64,000 bases of DNA from Actinomucor elegans (Eukaryota > Mucoromycota > Mucoromycetes > Mucorales > Mucoraceae), in contig JAMSLZ010000014.1 in the NCBI GenBank assembly GCA_026027325.1, positions 744,001 through 808,000 of the forward strand, in the 5' to 3' direction. The notes below the pieces were generated by a model, which saw only the letters and a list, made by a program, of their open reading frames with translations, ran no database searches and was not told the origin of the DNA. A program made the position numbers and the translations under genes. This document shows positions 45,474 to 55,930 of this stretch, piece by piece (position 1 is the stretch's first letter; each line of letters starts with the position of its first letter).

Positions 45474-48400
45474 CTAATCTAATGTTGTGCTAGTAGACTC
45501 ATCAGGAGTTCTACTATCTAAGAAAGTGGTGATAACAAGGCTGTTATCTGTCTTGAAGGAATTGAGGACCCAAGCTGAGGACCAAGTATCATCATGAATA
45601 ACACATCGCCAATGTGCAGCCCATAGGGTATAGAAGATCGAACCCAAAATGGAAAGCACATCCACATCAAGCGGCTTGCAATCTAGACTACATAGAGTGA
45701 CCAGTGCAGCCCAGATGTTCGCGTCACAGGGAAAGTCTTCATCCAAGGAGAGGAAAACAAGAGCTTGACGCCAGTAGTCGGACTTTTGCGGGCAACCGAC
45801 AGCAAAATGGTACAAGTCTTCATTAGCACCGCAGAGAACACAGAAAGGAGAAGGAAACTGCTGAGGAGACCAGCGATTCACCCGAGAGCGATAGCCAATC
45901 TTGTCGTGAAGCAGGCGCCACCAGGGAGTGAAAGCCTTGGCCACCATGGGGAGGGACCAAAACAAACGCCAAAAGAAAGGACGCAAAAGCAAGTGAGAAG
46001 CCACAGCCAAAGGAGGACCAGGACGAGCAGAAACAACAGAGTGATCAGCGTGCCAGAAGCGACGCAAGACACCAAGAGGGAGTTTGGCAACAGATACCAC
46101 CGAAGAGGGACCAGAAGGAACAGTCCAATGACGGGTCGATGGCATCCAGGAAGAAGCACCAGAACGAGACACAGGAAGAGCACGCTGTTCATCATAAGTG
46201 AAAGCAACTTTGGACCTAATCACCGGAGGGAGAGCCAGAGAAACAGGACCAAAAGGAGGACTTAAACCATAATAAACCGACTTGACATGGCTGGAACTTG
46301 GCAGAGCCTTATTGGAGAACAGGGTACCAGAGTGAATATTCCAGTGGAATATGTCAGACATGAGATACTTGGGAGCAACAGACGAAGGAACAAAACCAGG
46401 AGACAGATCATGAGCAACACCAGGAACAGAAGACACCACACAGCACAAAGGAAGATCCAGAAACCACCGAGAAGACCAAGAAGAATGCACCACCAAAGGA
46501 GGCAGCCGAACCAGAAGCTTGGTTAGATGATCCAGGGTTGGAATGCTATTCAACCGAGGCTTGAATCGAGATGGATACATCAACCAAGGGAGAACCGAAG
46601 AATGACCAGAATAGGCTTGAAAGCAGAACACCAACCAGGGAGACACAAAATCCGAAGACACCAGAGGACGAAGCAGACGTTGAACATACACAAGATGCAA
46701 AGCAAAGCTCTGATCTTGGATGTCCACCAGACCAACACCACCATACTTGCGAGGAAGACACAAAGAAGACCAAGACGGCGCGGGCCAAAACGATGCCACA
46801 TACTTGCGCACTACTGCCTTGATATCCAGAAGCCACTTGCCAGGCACAGGAACCACACGGAGAAGATGATACACCTTAGAAAGCAACAGCGAATTCGCCA
46901 CCAGACCAGTACCACGAATTGACAGGTGTCGTTCACGAAGCATGTTTGCATGCCTCTCCAACTTGACTTTGACACCATCCAGGAAATGCAGTAACTGAGC
47001 ATCGGTATGATACAGTGGATAACCAAGGTAACGCACCGAGCCAACAGACGACGAATCATGCCACTCTACACCAGCAGCAGAAGCTATATCAACCCAAGGC
47101 TGATGAGCCACACCAGAAAGAGACACCAGAACAGTCTTGCTGAGATTCACCTTGGCGTTGGAGGCACGACCATAGACCTCAAGAAGAGACAGAAGCACCA
47201 ACCATTCACCAGGCGAAGACAAGAACACCTCGAGATCATCGGCATAACTGAGAAGCTTGATAGGAGCCGGAGGAGAAGAACCACTGACAAAATCAAGCGG
47301 GTAGTTACCCGTATCATCACCCAAATCAAGATGGACCTTTTGAGGGTTAGGGAGCCAAGTCCGAGGAACCACCACAGGAGCCAGAGAAACACCAGACAGA
47401 GAAGAACAAGCCAAGACAGACCGCAACAGGGGTTCAAAGGCCAAGTTGAACAACAGAGGTGATAGTGGATCACCCTGCCTAAGGCCACGCAACTGAGGAA
47501 CAGCTGCTCCTAACCACCCGTTAATGGACACGGAGATCTTGGTACCAAAGAACAAAGAAGAGAGACAACCAACCAGACCAGAAGGAAAACCAAAACGAAG
47601 CAACACACGCCGAAGATACTCAGGATGGACCCGATCATAAGCCTTCTCTTGATCAAGTAACACCGCAACTTGAGGAAGGTTTGGAGCCACCGACCGAAGA
47701 TTAGCCATCAACGTTTGATTCAACCACCCATTATCCGAGATCAATCGATGAGGAAGGAACCCAGTTTGATAGGGGTTGATCAGCTTGGGAAGAACACGGT
47801 TGAACCTATTGGCCAGCAACTTGGTAAACAACTTGGCATCCGAGTTGATCAGAGAGAGAGGACGCCAGTTAGCCAAGAGCAGAGGATCACCTTTCTTGAA
47901 CAAAAGCACCATCCGAGTTTGTTGCCACGAAGGAGGGAACACACCAGAGAAAGCACCACCAAGGACTGCCACCAGCAAGTCCAGAAATGGTCGCGAACGA
48001 CCAGCCAAGTAATGATATACCTCGAAAGGAATACCATCCATGCCAGGAGACCGAGATCTAGGGGCGTGAGCCAGTAGATCCAGCACCGTAACGGCATTAG
48101 GCAGAGCCATCAGATACTTGGCATCATCCGAAGACAACACCAAATCTTCAGGAATACCATTCAAAAGAGAGTCCACGGCTTCGGCATCGATGTCGTCCGG
48201 GGTGTATAGCTTTTGGTAAAAACCGCGAGCCTCCCGAAGTATATCAGCCGCTTCCACCAAGACCTCACCAGTAGTAGAGCACTTCAAGGACTGGATTGTC
48301 TGTTGAGACTGGCGATCCTTGATGACACGATAGAAATACTTGTTGTTACGTTCACCCAGTTCATGCCAACGAGTGGCAGAGCGAAGCATATTCTGGCGTG

Positions 48401-49526
48401 TTTCTTTCTGAATCTGACCATCAATCAATTTCTCTAGCTCATGCACCACCTGAAGAGGAAGTGAATCATCACTAGGTTGAATTGACGGTGTAGCATCACT
48501 AGCCATAATACCTGAGACAGAAGAGGAAACAGCCTTCATACGTTCCTGTTGTAAAGCAGCAACCTTGTTCTTGAATCGAGCCTTAGCACCCCAAGCGTAC
48601 TTTTGCGCACAGCACTTGAGCAACAACTTGAAGGATTCCCATTGAGATTGGACCCTCAAAGGTTCACCCTTACCACCAGGGCTAGCATTGTCACCATCAC
48701 CACCAGAAGATTCGAAAAAGAGAGACACCGTCTTGTCCAGCAATAGGAGAAACTCTGAATCCTCCAGCAGAGTGGGATTAAAGCGCCAACAGCCAGGACC
48801 AATACGAGCACAAGCAGGCTGCAGATCGATTGTCAAAAGACAGTGATCGGTCCACACACCAGGAACATAATGGACTTGACCATTCACCAACCGAGTCACC
48901 AGCGAAGTATGACCAAAGATATAATCAATAGTAGTACCAGCCCTAGGAAAAGTAATAGGACCGTCCGGGAAACAGTTGTTAAAGTGGAGACGAAGCCAAT
49001 CATACAGCGGAGCCACAGAGGAAAGACTTGTCTCGGCAGAAGAGTGCAGATGAATGTTGAAGTCACCTACCAACATCCAAGGCGTGTTGGACACCTCAGA
49101 CCACAAAGCAAGAGAGAGAAAAGATTGTATAAACAGTGGACGGTCCGAAGACTGTGCCGGTGCATAGATATTGGCCACACGACACAAGACATTATGCTGG
49201 GCATCCTTGACAGTAGCCACAACACAACGCTCATCCAGGAGAACTTGAGTAGCATCCAAAGAAAGACCAGGCTTGAGACAGACAATGGCACAATGTTTGG
49301 ACACCACAAAGGGACAGCGAGGAAAGAAGAAAGAGAAAGAGCGGATTTGATGATCAGTGAGAGAAGATTGAGAATAGAAGTGAGATACCTCTTGCAAGCA
49401 AAGGATATCCACACCAAGAGAACGAGCGCGTAGGTAAGAAGCGAACTCCTTTTGTGTAGTTTTTTGGGACTCCATAAAAATGCTACGCACATTTAAGGAA
49501 CCCAATCGAATGTTTTGACCTAGCAT
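45474..49526 (-). CDS. LINE family 1 ORF2: AP endonuclease - reverse transcriptase (1350 aa)
   Basis: Nicks target DNA and copies the element RNA onto it. The endonuclease is at residues about 1-240 (LQEVSHF, GDFNIHLH near 154, IDYIFGHT, WTDHCLL). The reverse transcriptase is at about 480-860 (RPLSLINSDAKLFTKLLANR, DQEKAYDRV, GLRQGDPLSPLLFNLAFEP, SYADDLEVFL near 756). The C-terminal zinc-binding region has CVLCGANEDLYHFAVGC near 1229. I see no RNase H domain. It starts at the TAATG overlap with ORF1, so it is probably translated by termination-reinitiation. No stops interrupt it; LINE clade not assigned. Confidence 0.92.
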   Translation of the reverse strand: MLGQNIRLGSLNVRSIFMESQKTTQKEFASYLRARSLGVDILCLQEVSHFYSQSSLTDHQIRSFSFFFPRCPFVVSKHCAIVCLKPGLSLDATQVLLDERCVVATVKDAQHNVLCRVANIYAPAQSSDRPLFIQSFLSLALWSEVSNTPWMLVGDFNIHLHSSAETSLSSVAPLYDWLRLHFNNCFPDGPITFPRAGTTIDYIFGHTSLVTRLVNGQVHYVPGVWTDHCLLTIDLQPACARIGPGCWRFNPTLLEDSEFLLLLDKTVSLFFESSGGDGDNASPGGKGEPLRVQSQWESFKLLLKCCAQKYAWGAKARFKNKVAALQQERMKAVSSSVSGIMASDATPSIQPSDDSLPLQVVHELEKLIDGQIQKETRQNMLRSATRWHELGERNNKYFYRVIKDRQSQQTIQSLKCSTTGEVLVEAADILREARGFYQKLYTPDDIDAEAVDSLLNGIPEDLVLSSDDAKYLMALPNAVTVLDLLAHAPRSRSPGMDGIPFEVYHYLAGRSRPFLDLLVAVLGGAFSGVFPPSWQQTRMVLLFKKGDPLLLANWRPLSLINSDAKLFTKLLANRFNRVLPKLINPYQTGFLPHRLISDNGWLNQTLMANLRSVAPNLPQVAVLLDQEKAYDRVHPEYLRRVLLRFGFPSGLVGCLSSLFFGTKISVSINGWLGAAVPQLRGLRQGDPLSPLLFNLAFEPLLRSVLACSSLSGVSLAPVVVPRTWLPNPQKVHLDLGDDTGNYPLDFVSGSSPPAPIKLLSYADDLEVFLSSPGEWLVLLSLLEVYGRASNAKVNLSKTVLVSLSGVAHQPWVDIASAAGVEWHDSSSVGSVRYLGYPLYHTDAQLLHFLDGVKVKLERHANMLRERHLSIRGTGLVANSLLLSKVYHLLRVVPVPGKWLLDIKAVVRKYVASFWPAPSWSSLCLPRKYGGVGLVDIQDQSFALHLVYVQRLLRPLVSSDFVSPWLVFCFQAYSGHSSVLPWLMYPSRFKPRLNSIPTLDHLTKLLVRLPPLVVHSSWSSRWFLDLPLCCVVSSVPGVAHDLSPGFVPSSVAPKYLMSDIFHWNIHSGTLFSNKALPSSSHVKSVYYGLSPPFGPVSLALPPVIRSKVAFTYDEQRALPVSRSGASSWMPSTRHWTVPSGPSSVVSVAKLPLGVLRRFWHADHSVVSARPGPPLAVASHLLLRPFFWRLFWSLPMVAKAFTPWWRLLHDKIGYRSRVNRWSPQQFPSPFCVLCGANEDLYHFAVGCPQKSDYWRQALVFLSLDEDFPCDANIWAALVTLCSLDCKPLDVDVLSILGSIFYTLWAAHWRCVIHDDTWSSAWVLNSFKTDNSLVITTFLDSRTPDESTSTTLD

Positions 49527-50953
49527 TATACCCTATGGGCAGAAGAAGAAGACTTGGAAGACTTGGACGTCTTGATAGCAGAAGCAGAAGCCTTGGTCTT
49601 CGCCACATTCACAATATTCTTCTTGAGAAAGTCAATCTTGTTTTGAGTTTTGACCTTGACTTTACTCAAATCCATCATCTCTTGCACCGTATCAACCTTC
49701 ATAGTTGAGGCAACCTCGTAGTCAGCAAACTTGGAAGCTCGAGCACCAGTAGGACTGTTGGGATCGTACTCTACTCTCTCGCCAGAGAGCAGAGGATCAC
49801 CCTCACCATCGAGCTCCATGACTTCAATGATTGAGTCATCACCAGGAACACCACCGGAGACACCACCAGAGACACCACCAGAGACACCAGAGACAACACC
49901 AGAGATACCACCAGAGACACCAACCAAGGGCTCAGAATCGCCATCCTGCTCAACCAGTTCAATGGGAGCCTCTTCAACAACTACAACATCATCTTTTGGC
50001 GTAGGATCAAGGCCAGATTTCTTTGCACCAGACAAAGCCACATAATCGTCCAGTTCAGCCTCGAAAGACTTCACTGCTTGTTTCTTAACCTTGCAGAACC
50101 TAGCCGTATGGCCTTTCTCGCGACAAGAGAAACACGTACGCTTAGCCAACTCAGGACAGTCCTTACGAACATGTCCTGACAAACGACAAAAGTGACAAAC
50201 AGGGGGCGCATTCTTGAACTGAGCAGGGGCAAACATGTCCCAAGCACTCAGGTACAGCATTCTTGTCAAAGGCTGAGGAGGAACCACCTCACCATCCTCA
50301 CCTTCCATGCCTACCGACGTATCAATGAGCACCGACATCTTGCCCTCGAAATAGCCTTTGTGGGTATACTTCTTCAACTGGTATACCTTACCATAGAAGG
50401 CCAAAGAATCCAACATGTCCACCAAAAAGGTAGCTCTGTTCGGAGTACAACACACCAAATTAAACTGAACTTGGGTCAGATTACCACCCACAGAAGAGCC
50501 AGAGCCAGAACCAGTAGAAGTCGATACAGCCTTGTACACCACACCGTTGACAACAACACCATCATTAACGGCCTTGGTAGCATCATCCTTAGCGTCAAAA
50601 TTGGCTTCAACAAGAAGGTCACCACCAGCATTTGCGCGCATGGAACTAATGTGTCTAAAATCCACATTAGTACCAATTTGTTCTTCTATGACCTTATAGG
50701 CACCAGTGCGGTCACCAAACAGCTTCCCAGGGAAGGAGAACAGAACAGAACTTGAGCAAAGCGCCTGCTCCACCAGAGCAGCGGCTTTGCGCACCAAAAG
50801 TTCGGACTTGAGGTCATCATCTTCAAAGATGACCTCACCAATAAGAGGAACAGCAGCATTGTCGACATTACGTCGACCAGGAGTCAATGGAACCTTCTTA
50901 GAGGCACCACGGGCAACAACAGTCGTCCAGGACACGGAAGAATTTTCAGTCAT
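49526..50953 (-). CDS. LINE family 1 ORF1: RNA-binding protein with zinc knuckles (475 aa)
   Basis: Starts MTENSSVSWTTVVARGASKK. The N-terminal half is unrecognised but well conserved with the copies at 15681 and 51760. Two CCHC knuckles follow near residues 250-285 (CHFCRLSGHVRKDC and CFSCREKGHTARFC). Then comes a Gly-Val-Ser repeat near 345-370 and a lysine- and serine-rich C-terminus (SSKSSSSAHRV). It is expected to coat element RNA. Its stop overlaps the ORF2 start by one base. Confidence 0.9.
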   Translation of the reverse strand: MTENSSVSWTTVVARGASKKVPLTPGRRNVDNAAVPLIGEVIFEDDDLKSELLVRKAAALVEQALCSSSVLFSFPGKLFGDRTGAYKVIEEQIGTNVDFRHISSMRANAGGDLLVEANFDAKDDATKAVNDGVVVNGVVYKAVSTSTGSGSGSSVGGNLTQVQFNLVCCTPNRATFLVDMLDSLAFYGKVYQLKKYTHKGYFEGKMSVLIDTSVGMEGEDGEVVPPQPLTRMLYLSAWDMFAPAQFKNAPPVCHFCRLSGHVRKDCPELAKRTCFSCREKGHTARFCKVKKQAVKSFEAELDDYVALSGAKKSGLDPTPKDDVVVVEEAPIELVEQDGDSEPLVGVSGGISGVVSGVSGGVSGGVSGGVPGDDSIIEVMELDGEGDPLLSGERVEYDPNSPTGARASKFADYEVASTMKVDTVQEMMDLSKVKVKTQNKIDFLKKNIVNVAKTKASASAIKTSKSSKSSSSAHRV

Positions 50954-51447
50954 GTGCCAGATTTCTTGAAATTGGCGAGATTGAGAAAAAAGTTTTTGAA
51001 ATGTCGAAATTGGCGAATTGAGATGTCAAGATCGAGCGAAATGTGCAAAAAGTTGGAGATGTGCAAAAATAATTATACCACCAGAAGCGCAGCGACGAGT
51101 AGAATACGAATACGAAACAAGCGGAGATGGATGGATTGAATTGAGCGAGATATCGACAAAAAACCAGACGGATGCAAAATTTTTTGTAAAAAGTCAATAT
51201 ACATTATATTTATGAATAATTATCTGTAAAGTTTAAACAACTCTTATATCACCAAGTTTACATTTTAATAACAACGTTTTTTTTTTTATCTGCTTATTTT
51301 GCACAATATATAAGAAGAGGGTATGGTGTTAGTAATTAATCTAACAGTACAAATACGCTTTAAAAGACTTTAAATAAAAAAAATAGCCAGGTCTCCCTTA
51401 TAAGTAACAGTACTAGCTGAAATTTCACTTTATTGGCATATTTTCAG

Positions 51448-53180
51448 GCTCTTTCGCTTAAAGATCACTTTTTACAAAAATTTTGCATCCGTCTGGTTTT
51501 TTGTGGCTTAAAGATCACTTTTTACAAAAAGTTTTTGCATCCGTCTGGTTTTTTGTCGATATCTCGCTCAATTCAATCCATCCATCTCCGCTTGTTTCGT
51601 ATTCGTATTCTACTCGTCGCTGCGCTTCTGGTGGTATAATTATTTTTGTAAATCTTCAACATCTTCTACATTTCGCTCGATCTTGACATCTCAATTCGCC
51701 AATTTCGACATCTCAAAAACTTTTTTTCGTAATCTCGCCATTTTCTAGAAATCTGGCACATGACTGAAAATTCTGCCGTGTCCTGGACGACTATTGTCGC
51801 TCGTGGTGCCTCTAAGAAGGTACTCGTTACTCCTGCTCGACGCAATGTCGACAGTTCCTCCATTCCTCTTGTTGGTGAGGTCATCTTTGAAGATGATGAC
51901 CTCAAATCTGAAATTTTGGTGCGCAAAGCTACTGCTATTGTGCAACAAGCTCTCTCTTCTGGTTCTGTTCTCTTTTCTTTTCCCGGAAGATTGTTTGGTG
52001 ACCGTGTTGATGCGTACAAGGTCATCCAAGAACAAGTCGGTGCCAATGTGCAATTCAGGCCCATTAGCACATGGCGTGAAAATGCTGGTGGTGACCTATT
52101 GGTGGAAGCCACTTTCAAGGCAAAGGTGGATGCCACTAAGGCTGTCAGTGATGGTGTTACTGTCAATGGTGTGGTATACAAAGCTGTTTCCACTTGTTCT
52201 GGTTCGGGTGTTTCTGTTGGTGGTAATTTGACGCATGTTCAATTTACAATGTTGAATGCTATCCCCGATGAACATACTTTTTTGGTGGATATGTTAGACT
52301 CCTTGGCGTTCTATGGTAAGGTGTATCAGCTTAAAAAGTACAGTCGCAAGGGTTACTTTGAAGGCAAGATGTCGGTGCTGTTAGATACGTCAGTGGGCAT
52401 GAAAGGTGAGGATGGAGAGGTGCTCCCATCTCAGCCTTTATCAAGAATGCTGTATCTGAATGCCTGGGATAGTTTCGCACCTGCTCAGTTCAAGAACGCC
52501 CCTCCGGTTTGTCATTTCTGCCGTTTATCCGGTCATGTCCGTAAGGATTGCCCCGAGTTAGCCAAGCGCGTGTGCTTTTCGTGTCGAGAGCATGGTCACA
52601 CGGCTCGCTTCTGTAAGGTCAAGTCCAAGACCAAACAGGATAAGGACAAGTCGTTTGCGGTAGAGCTAAGTGAGTACGTTGCTCTGTCTGGTGGTAAGAA
52701 GCTTGGTCCAAGCTCTGATTCAGAAGATATTGTAGTACAAGAGGAAGCTACAGCTGATGATGAGGAAGACCAAGCCTCTGTGGTGTCTATGGTGTCTGTG
52801 GGTAGCTCTGCGTCTGGGTCTGGTGGTGTCTCTGGTGGTGTCTCTGGTGGTGTCTCTGGTGCTGCTGGTGTTGTTGGTGGTGATGTTACTGGTGTAGTCA
52901 ACAATGATAATGCTGTTGACACAATGGAAGTTGATGGTGAGGGTGCTCCTTCGTCTTCTGGCCAGAAGGCGGAGTACAATCCCAACAGTCCGTACGGTGT
53001 GAATGCTTCCAAGTTTGCTGACTTCGAGGTTGCTTCTACTATGAAGGTGGATAGTGCTCAAGAAATGCTGGATCTGAGTAAAGTCAAAGCTCGAACTCAA
53101 AACAAGATTGACTTTCTCAAGAAGAATATTGTGAATGTGGCGAAGACCAAGGCTTCTGCTTCTGCTATCAAGACGTCCAA
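51448..53180 (+). mobile_element. LINE family 1, 3'-truncated copy: 5' UTR and ORF1
   Basis: Starts at the family 5' end (CTCTTTCGCTTAAAG) directly against truncated CACTA B. The 5' UTR contains a 50-bp unit in tandem (51456-51505 and 51506-51556). It ends within the last codons of ORF1 at 53180, followed by 35 bp of unknown origin and Tc1-like element E. No 3' end or target duplication is present. Confidence 0.85.
51760..53180 (+). CDS. LINE family 1 ORF1, lacking its last residues
   Basis: Open from the ATG at 51760 (MTENSAVSWTTIVARGASKK) to the break after ASAIKTSK, about 474 codons. The frame then runs on through foreign sequence to a stop at 53259. Knuckles CHFCRLSGHVRKDC and CFSCREHGHTARFC are intact. 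It differs from the ORF1 at 49526 at many positions and in the Gly-Val-Ser repeat, so it belongs to a different subfamily. The missing end carries the serine-lysine tail; ORF2 is absent. Confidence 0.8.
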
Positions 53181-53215
53181 GACGGACATCTTGTTTCATA
53201 TAAATTTGGTACGTA

Positions 53216-54873
53216 CAGTGACTCGCAAAACTGTTCAAATGTTTGACATTTTTTTATAAATCGCATTCAAAATCAAACTTTTCTATCGCTGATTTTGATG
53301 TCACTTATATTGTTGTAAAGAGCAAATCGTGTAGATTACATTCAAAAAAACTTTGGTCAAATATTTCCATTTATGGAATAGTTATTGTGACTTCAATTTG
53401 ATTTATACATTTGAACAGTTTTGCATGCACAAGCTAAAATGGAAAAATCGTTGAACCACAAGTTGGCTTTTATTCCAAGGTCTCTTATATTTAACATATG
53501 TCTTGGCTAACATATGAAGAAGATTTTACTACAATTATACGCTCACATTATATATCAACTTTTCCAATTTAAGTCTAAATATTGTTGGACATGCGCGCTA
53601 TATCAACCGATCAATGTAACCAAATCATATCTCTTCTAAATTCCGGTCAAAGTGTTCGTAAAGTATCTGAAAAGGTTGGAGTTAGCATCGGTACTGTATT
53701 CAACATCAGTAGATTAGAATGTTCTGGAAGAAAACTGTGCAAAAGTGGTAGACCCGAGGCCCTGTCTGGTGCTGATAAACGATATTGTGTACGTTTGATT
53801 ACTAAAGGCAGAATGGATAACGCTGTTAAAGTCAAGAAACAGCTTCAAATTGATCATGGAATTCATGTTAGCGCTGATACTATTCGTAGAGCTCTCCGTA
53901 AGGAGGGTTTGGGAGCTATTGAAAAGAAGAAGCCTATGCTAAGTGTAAAAAATGCCAGAAAAAGGCTCGCATGGTGTAAAGCTCATCGTTATTGGACAAT
54001 TGATGACTGGAAACGTGTGGTATGGTCAGATGAGACCAAAGTAAATCGCTTCAATTCGGATGGACGCACTTGGGCCTGGATTCGGGATGGTCAAACGTTG
54101 CAACCGCGACATATTAATGCTACACGGTAAAACATGGAGGAGGTAGTATTATGCTTTGGAGTGCGATTACATACGCTGGTGTTGGATGGATGTGCAAAAT
54201 TGAAGGCCACATGGATAAAACACTATATAAGGAGATCTTAGAAGACGAACAGAGACAAACGATCGATTTTGCATGCGAAAATTTGGGTCTCCGGCGTGAC
54301 CAAATCATATTCCAGCAGGACAACGACCCCAAACACACTTCAAATCTCGTAAAAGACTACCTTAAAGAACAGGAGTACCAAGTCATGGACTGGCCACCAC
54401 AGTCACCAGACCTCAATCCTATCGAGAATATGTGGAGGTTATTGAAACTGCGCTTAAATGAGTATGAAGCACCTGCAAAAGGTATGAACGACCTGTTCGA
54501 AAGATCGAAGGAAGTTTGGTACGACATCATTAAGAAGGAGGAGTGCCAAAAGGTTATAGAAAGCATGCCAGAGCGTATTCAACAGTGTATCAAGGCAAAA
54601 GGTTACTGGACAAAGTATTAAATGCCGTTTAAACACTGATATTTGTCATATTTGATATCCGTGCAAAACTGTTCAAATGATATTCTGATTTTCTGTGTCC
54701 GATTAAATTCCTTAAAATAGCAATTTATTAATAAATTTTTTTTTGAATACATTCCTGACTCTTTTCTCTTTCGAATGATATTAATTATATGGTATGTTGA
54801 TAATGAAGAACTTCAGGTTTGAACCCGATATTTAAAAAAGTATCAAACATTTGAACAGTTTTGCGAGTCACTG
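53216..54873 (+). mobile_element. Tc1-like element E (1658 bp)
   Basis: Inverted ends CAGTGACTCGCAAAACTG at 53216 and 54873, TA duplicated at 53214-53215 and 54874-54875. Same family as element D, in opposite orientation. It lies 35 bp beyond the broken end of the LINE copy. Confidence 0.93.
53591..54621 (+). pseudogene. Transposase of element E, one 2-bp frameshift
   Basis: The ATG at 53591 (MRAISTDQCNQIISLL) opens 180 codons with the helix-turn-helix and VVWSDETKVNRF. Two extra bases near 54122 (GCTACACGG against GCTACGG in copy D) shift the frame. Beyond them FQQDNDPKHTS and WPPQSPDLNPIENMW are open to KGYWTKY at 54621. The D copy has a different lesion. Confidence 0.9.
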
Positions 54874-54875
54874 TA

Positions 54876-55453
54876 TATTAGGAGAAAGCATAAATATAAT
54901 ATTGCTTTTTCATGCAAAATGGAACAGTTGCCTTCTTGATAATGTTTATTATACTTAATAATAATTTTAATTCATGAAAAAAAGTTATAAATTATAAAAT
55001 ATATGGATATATTAAAAAAAATAGGACATATACAATAGATTTAAAAGATATATTAATTGTAGATATCCGTCTACTATAACCATAGAGAAATGTTTCTGTT
55101 GCTATAAAATTCTGAATTATAAAATCAGCTTAACACTACAATTCTTTTCAAATTATCAATTTGTTTGTCATTCCATGAAAATTAAAAATGTTCACAATTT
55201 GTGAACTTTTTATATTTTCTATTTCTTTAAAACAATTAGGATTTATTATATTTTGTGTAACACAAAATATTTATAAATCTGTCTATTAATAAAAAGTTCA
55301 AAAAAAATAATTGATTTTACAATTTTGCTGACTAAGCAAAATATAAAATTAATAAATTTTAGAATTACTTCAAACTTTTCAAAATAAAAAATGTTTTCTA
55401 AAACATAATAATGTATATATATTATTATTAATTTTATTTTAAGTTATAAAAAA
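54876..55453. other. Very AT-rich spacer ahead of a DDE transposase gene
   Basis: No gene seen. The base composition changes sharply after element E and stays extreme through the following transposase gene, so it may be the left part of an AT-rich transposon. No terminal repeat was identified. Confidence 0.4.
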
Positions 55454-55720
55454 TTGAATTTATCTCAATATAAAAAAGAACAAATGGATAATATTAATAA
55501 TGTTAAGGATACTTTATTAATGGAGTATCAGATTCTAACAAATGATTATTGGAAATTTTTAAATTATGGTTGGCCAGAGATTGAACAAAAAAAATATCAC
55601 ACTAAAAAGATTATATCTATTAAAAAGATCAAAGAAATTAAAAAGATTTTATTAGAAAAGTTAGGAATAATACCTGTTTATTTCTTCCTAGTTATATTAT
55701 TTGGAGATAGAGATTATAGA
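55454..55720 (+). pseudogene. AT-rich DDE transposase gene, 5' part
   Basis: Open frame from 55454 (TTG) with the first ATG at 55484 (MDNINNVKDTLLMEYQ). It runs through GIIPVYFFLVILFGDRDYR to 55720, where CACTA element C is inserted. The frame resumes at 63104 after one copy of the AGA duplication. The N-terminal part shows no known domain by eye and is rich in Lys, Ile and Asn. Confidence 0.75.
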
Positions 55721-55930
55721 CACTATGGCGAAAATATTGTGTGCTACCCATAATATTATGTGGTAAAACGACGATTTTATTATCATTTACCTACTAATAC
55801 TATAGATTTACCTACTAATAATAATCTGCGAACCAATGAAATTAGAGCAATTATTTTCTATGGCTGCGCAATTAACAGTGCTTTGCTCATTTATTAGTGG
55901 TTACTCCTAATATTAGTGGAAAGCAGACAA
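55721..55930 (+). repeat. CACTA C TIR and subterminal repeats, 55721 end
   Basis: The TIR is followed by copies of a motif around CCCATAATATTAT and CCTAATATTAGTGG. None of the TTGGCATA-type motifs of A and B is present. Confidence 0.7.

Larger units (their letters stand above)
45401..51194 (-). mobile_element. LINE family 1, apparently intact, with target-site duplication
   Basis: Minus-strand element of 5.8 kb with a poly(A) tail (T16 at 45401-45416). CAATATACATTATAT is duplicated on both sides (45386-45400 and 51195-51209). Copy A has this site once (28901-28915), proving the insertion. ORF1 and ORF2 are both open. The 5' end lacks about 20 bp compared with the copies at 15411 and 51448, so it is nearly full length. 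Confidence 0.93.
36962..51447 (+). mobile_element. CACTA-type DNA transposon, copy B, right end lost, two insertions
   Basis: Left TIR at 36962 is identical to that of copy A. Sequence is almost identical to A throughout. Differences are a Merlin-like element (41008-43088) in the transposase, a LINE (45401-51194) in the 3' region, and loss of the last roughly 200 bp with the right TIR after 51447. There LINE sequence begins. It cannot move by itself, having one end and a broken transposase, but its accessory gene is intact. Confidence 0.9.

Noticed and set aside
45765..50755. Many long plus-strand frames opposite the LINE
   Set aside because: They are rich in Arg, Thr and Gln, have no family features and mirror the strong codon bias of ORF1/ORF2 on the other strand.
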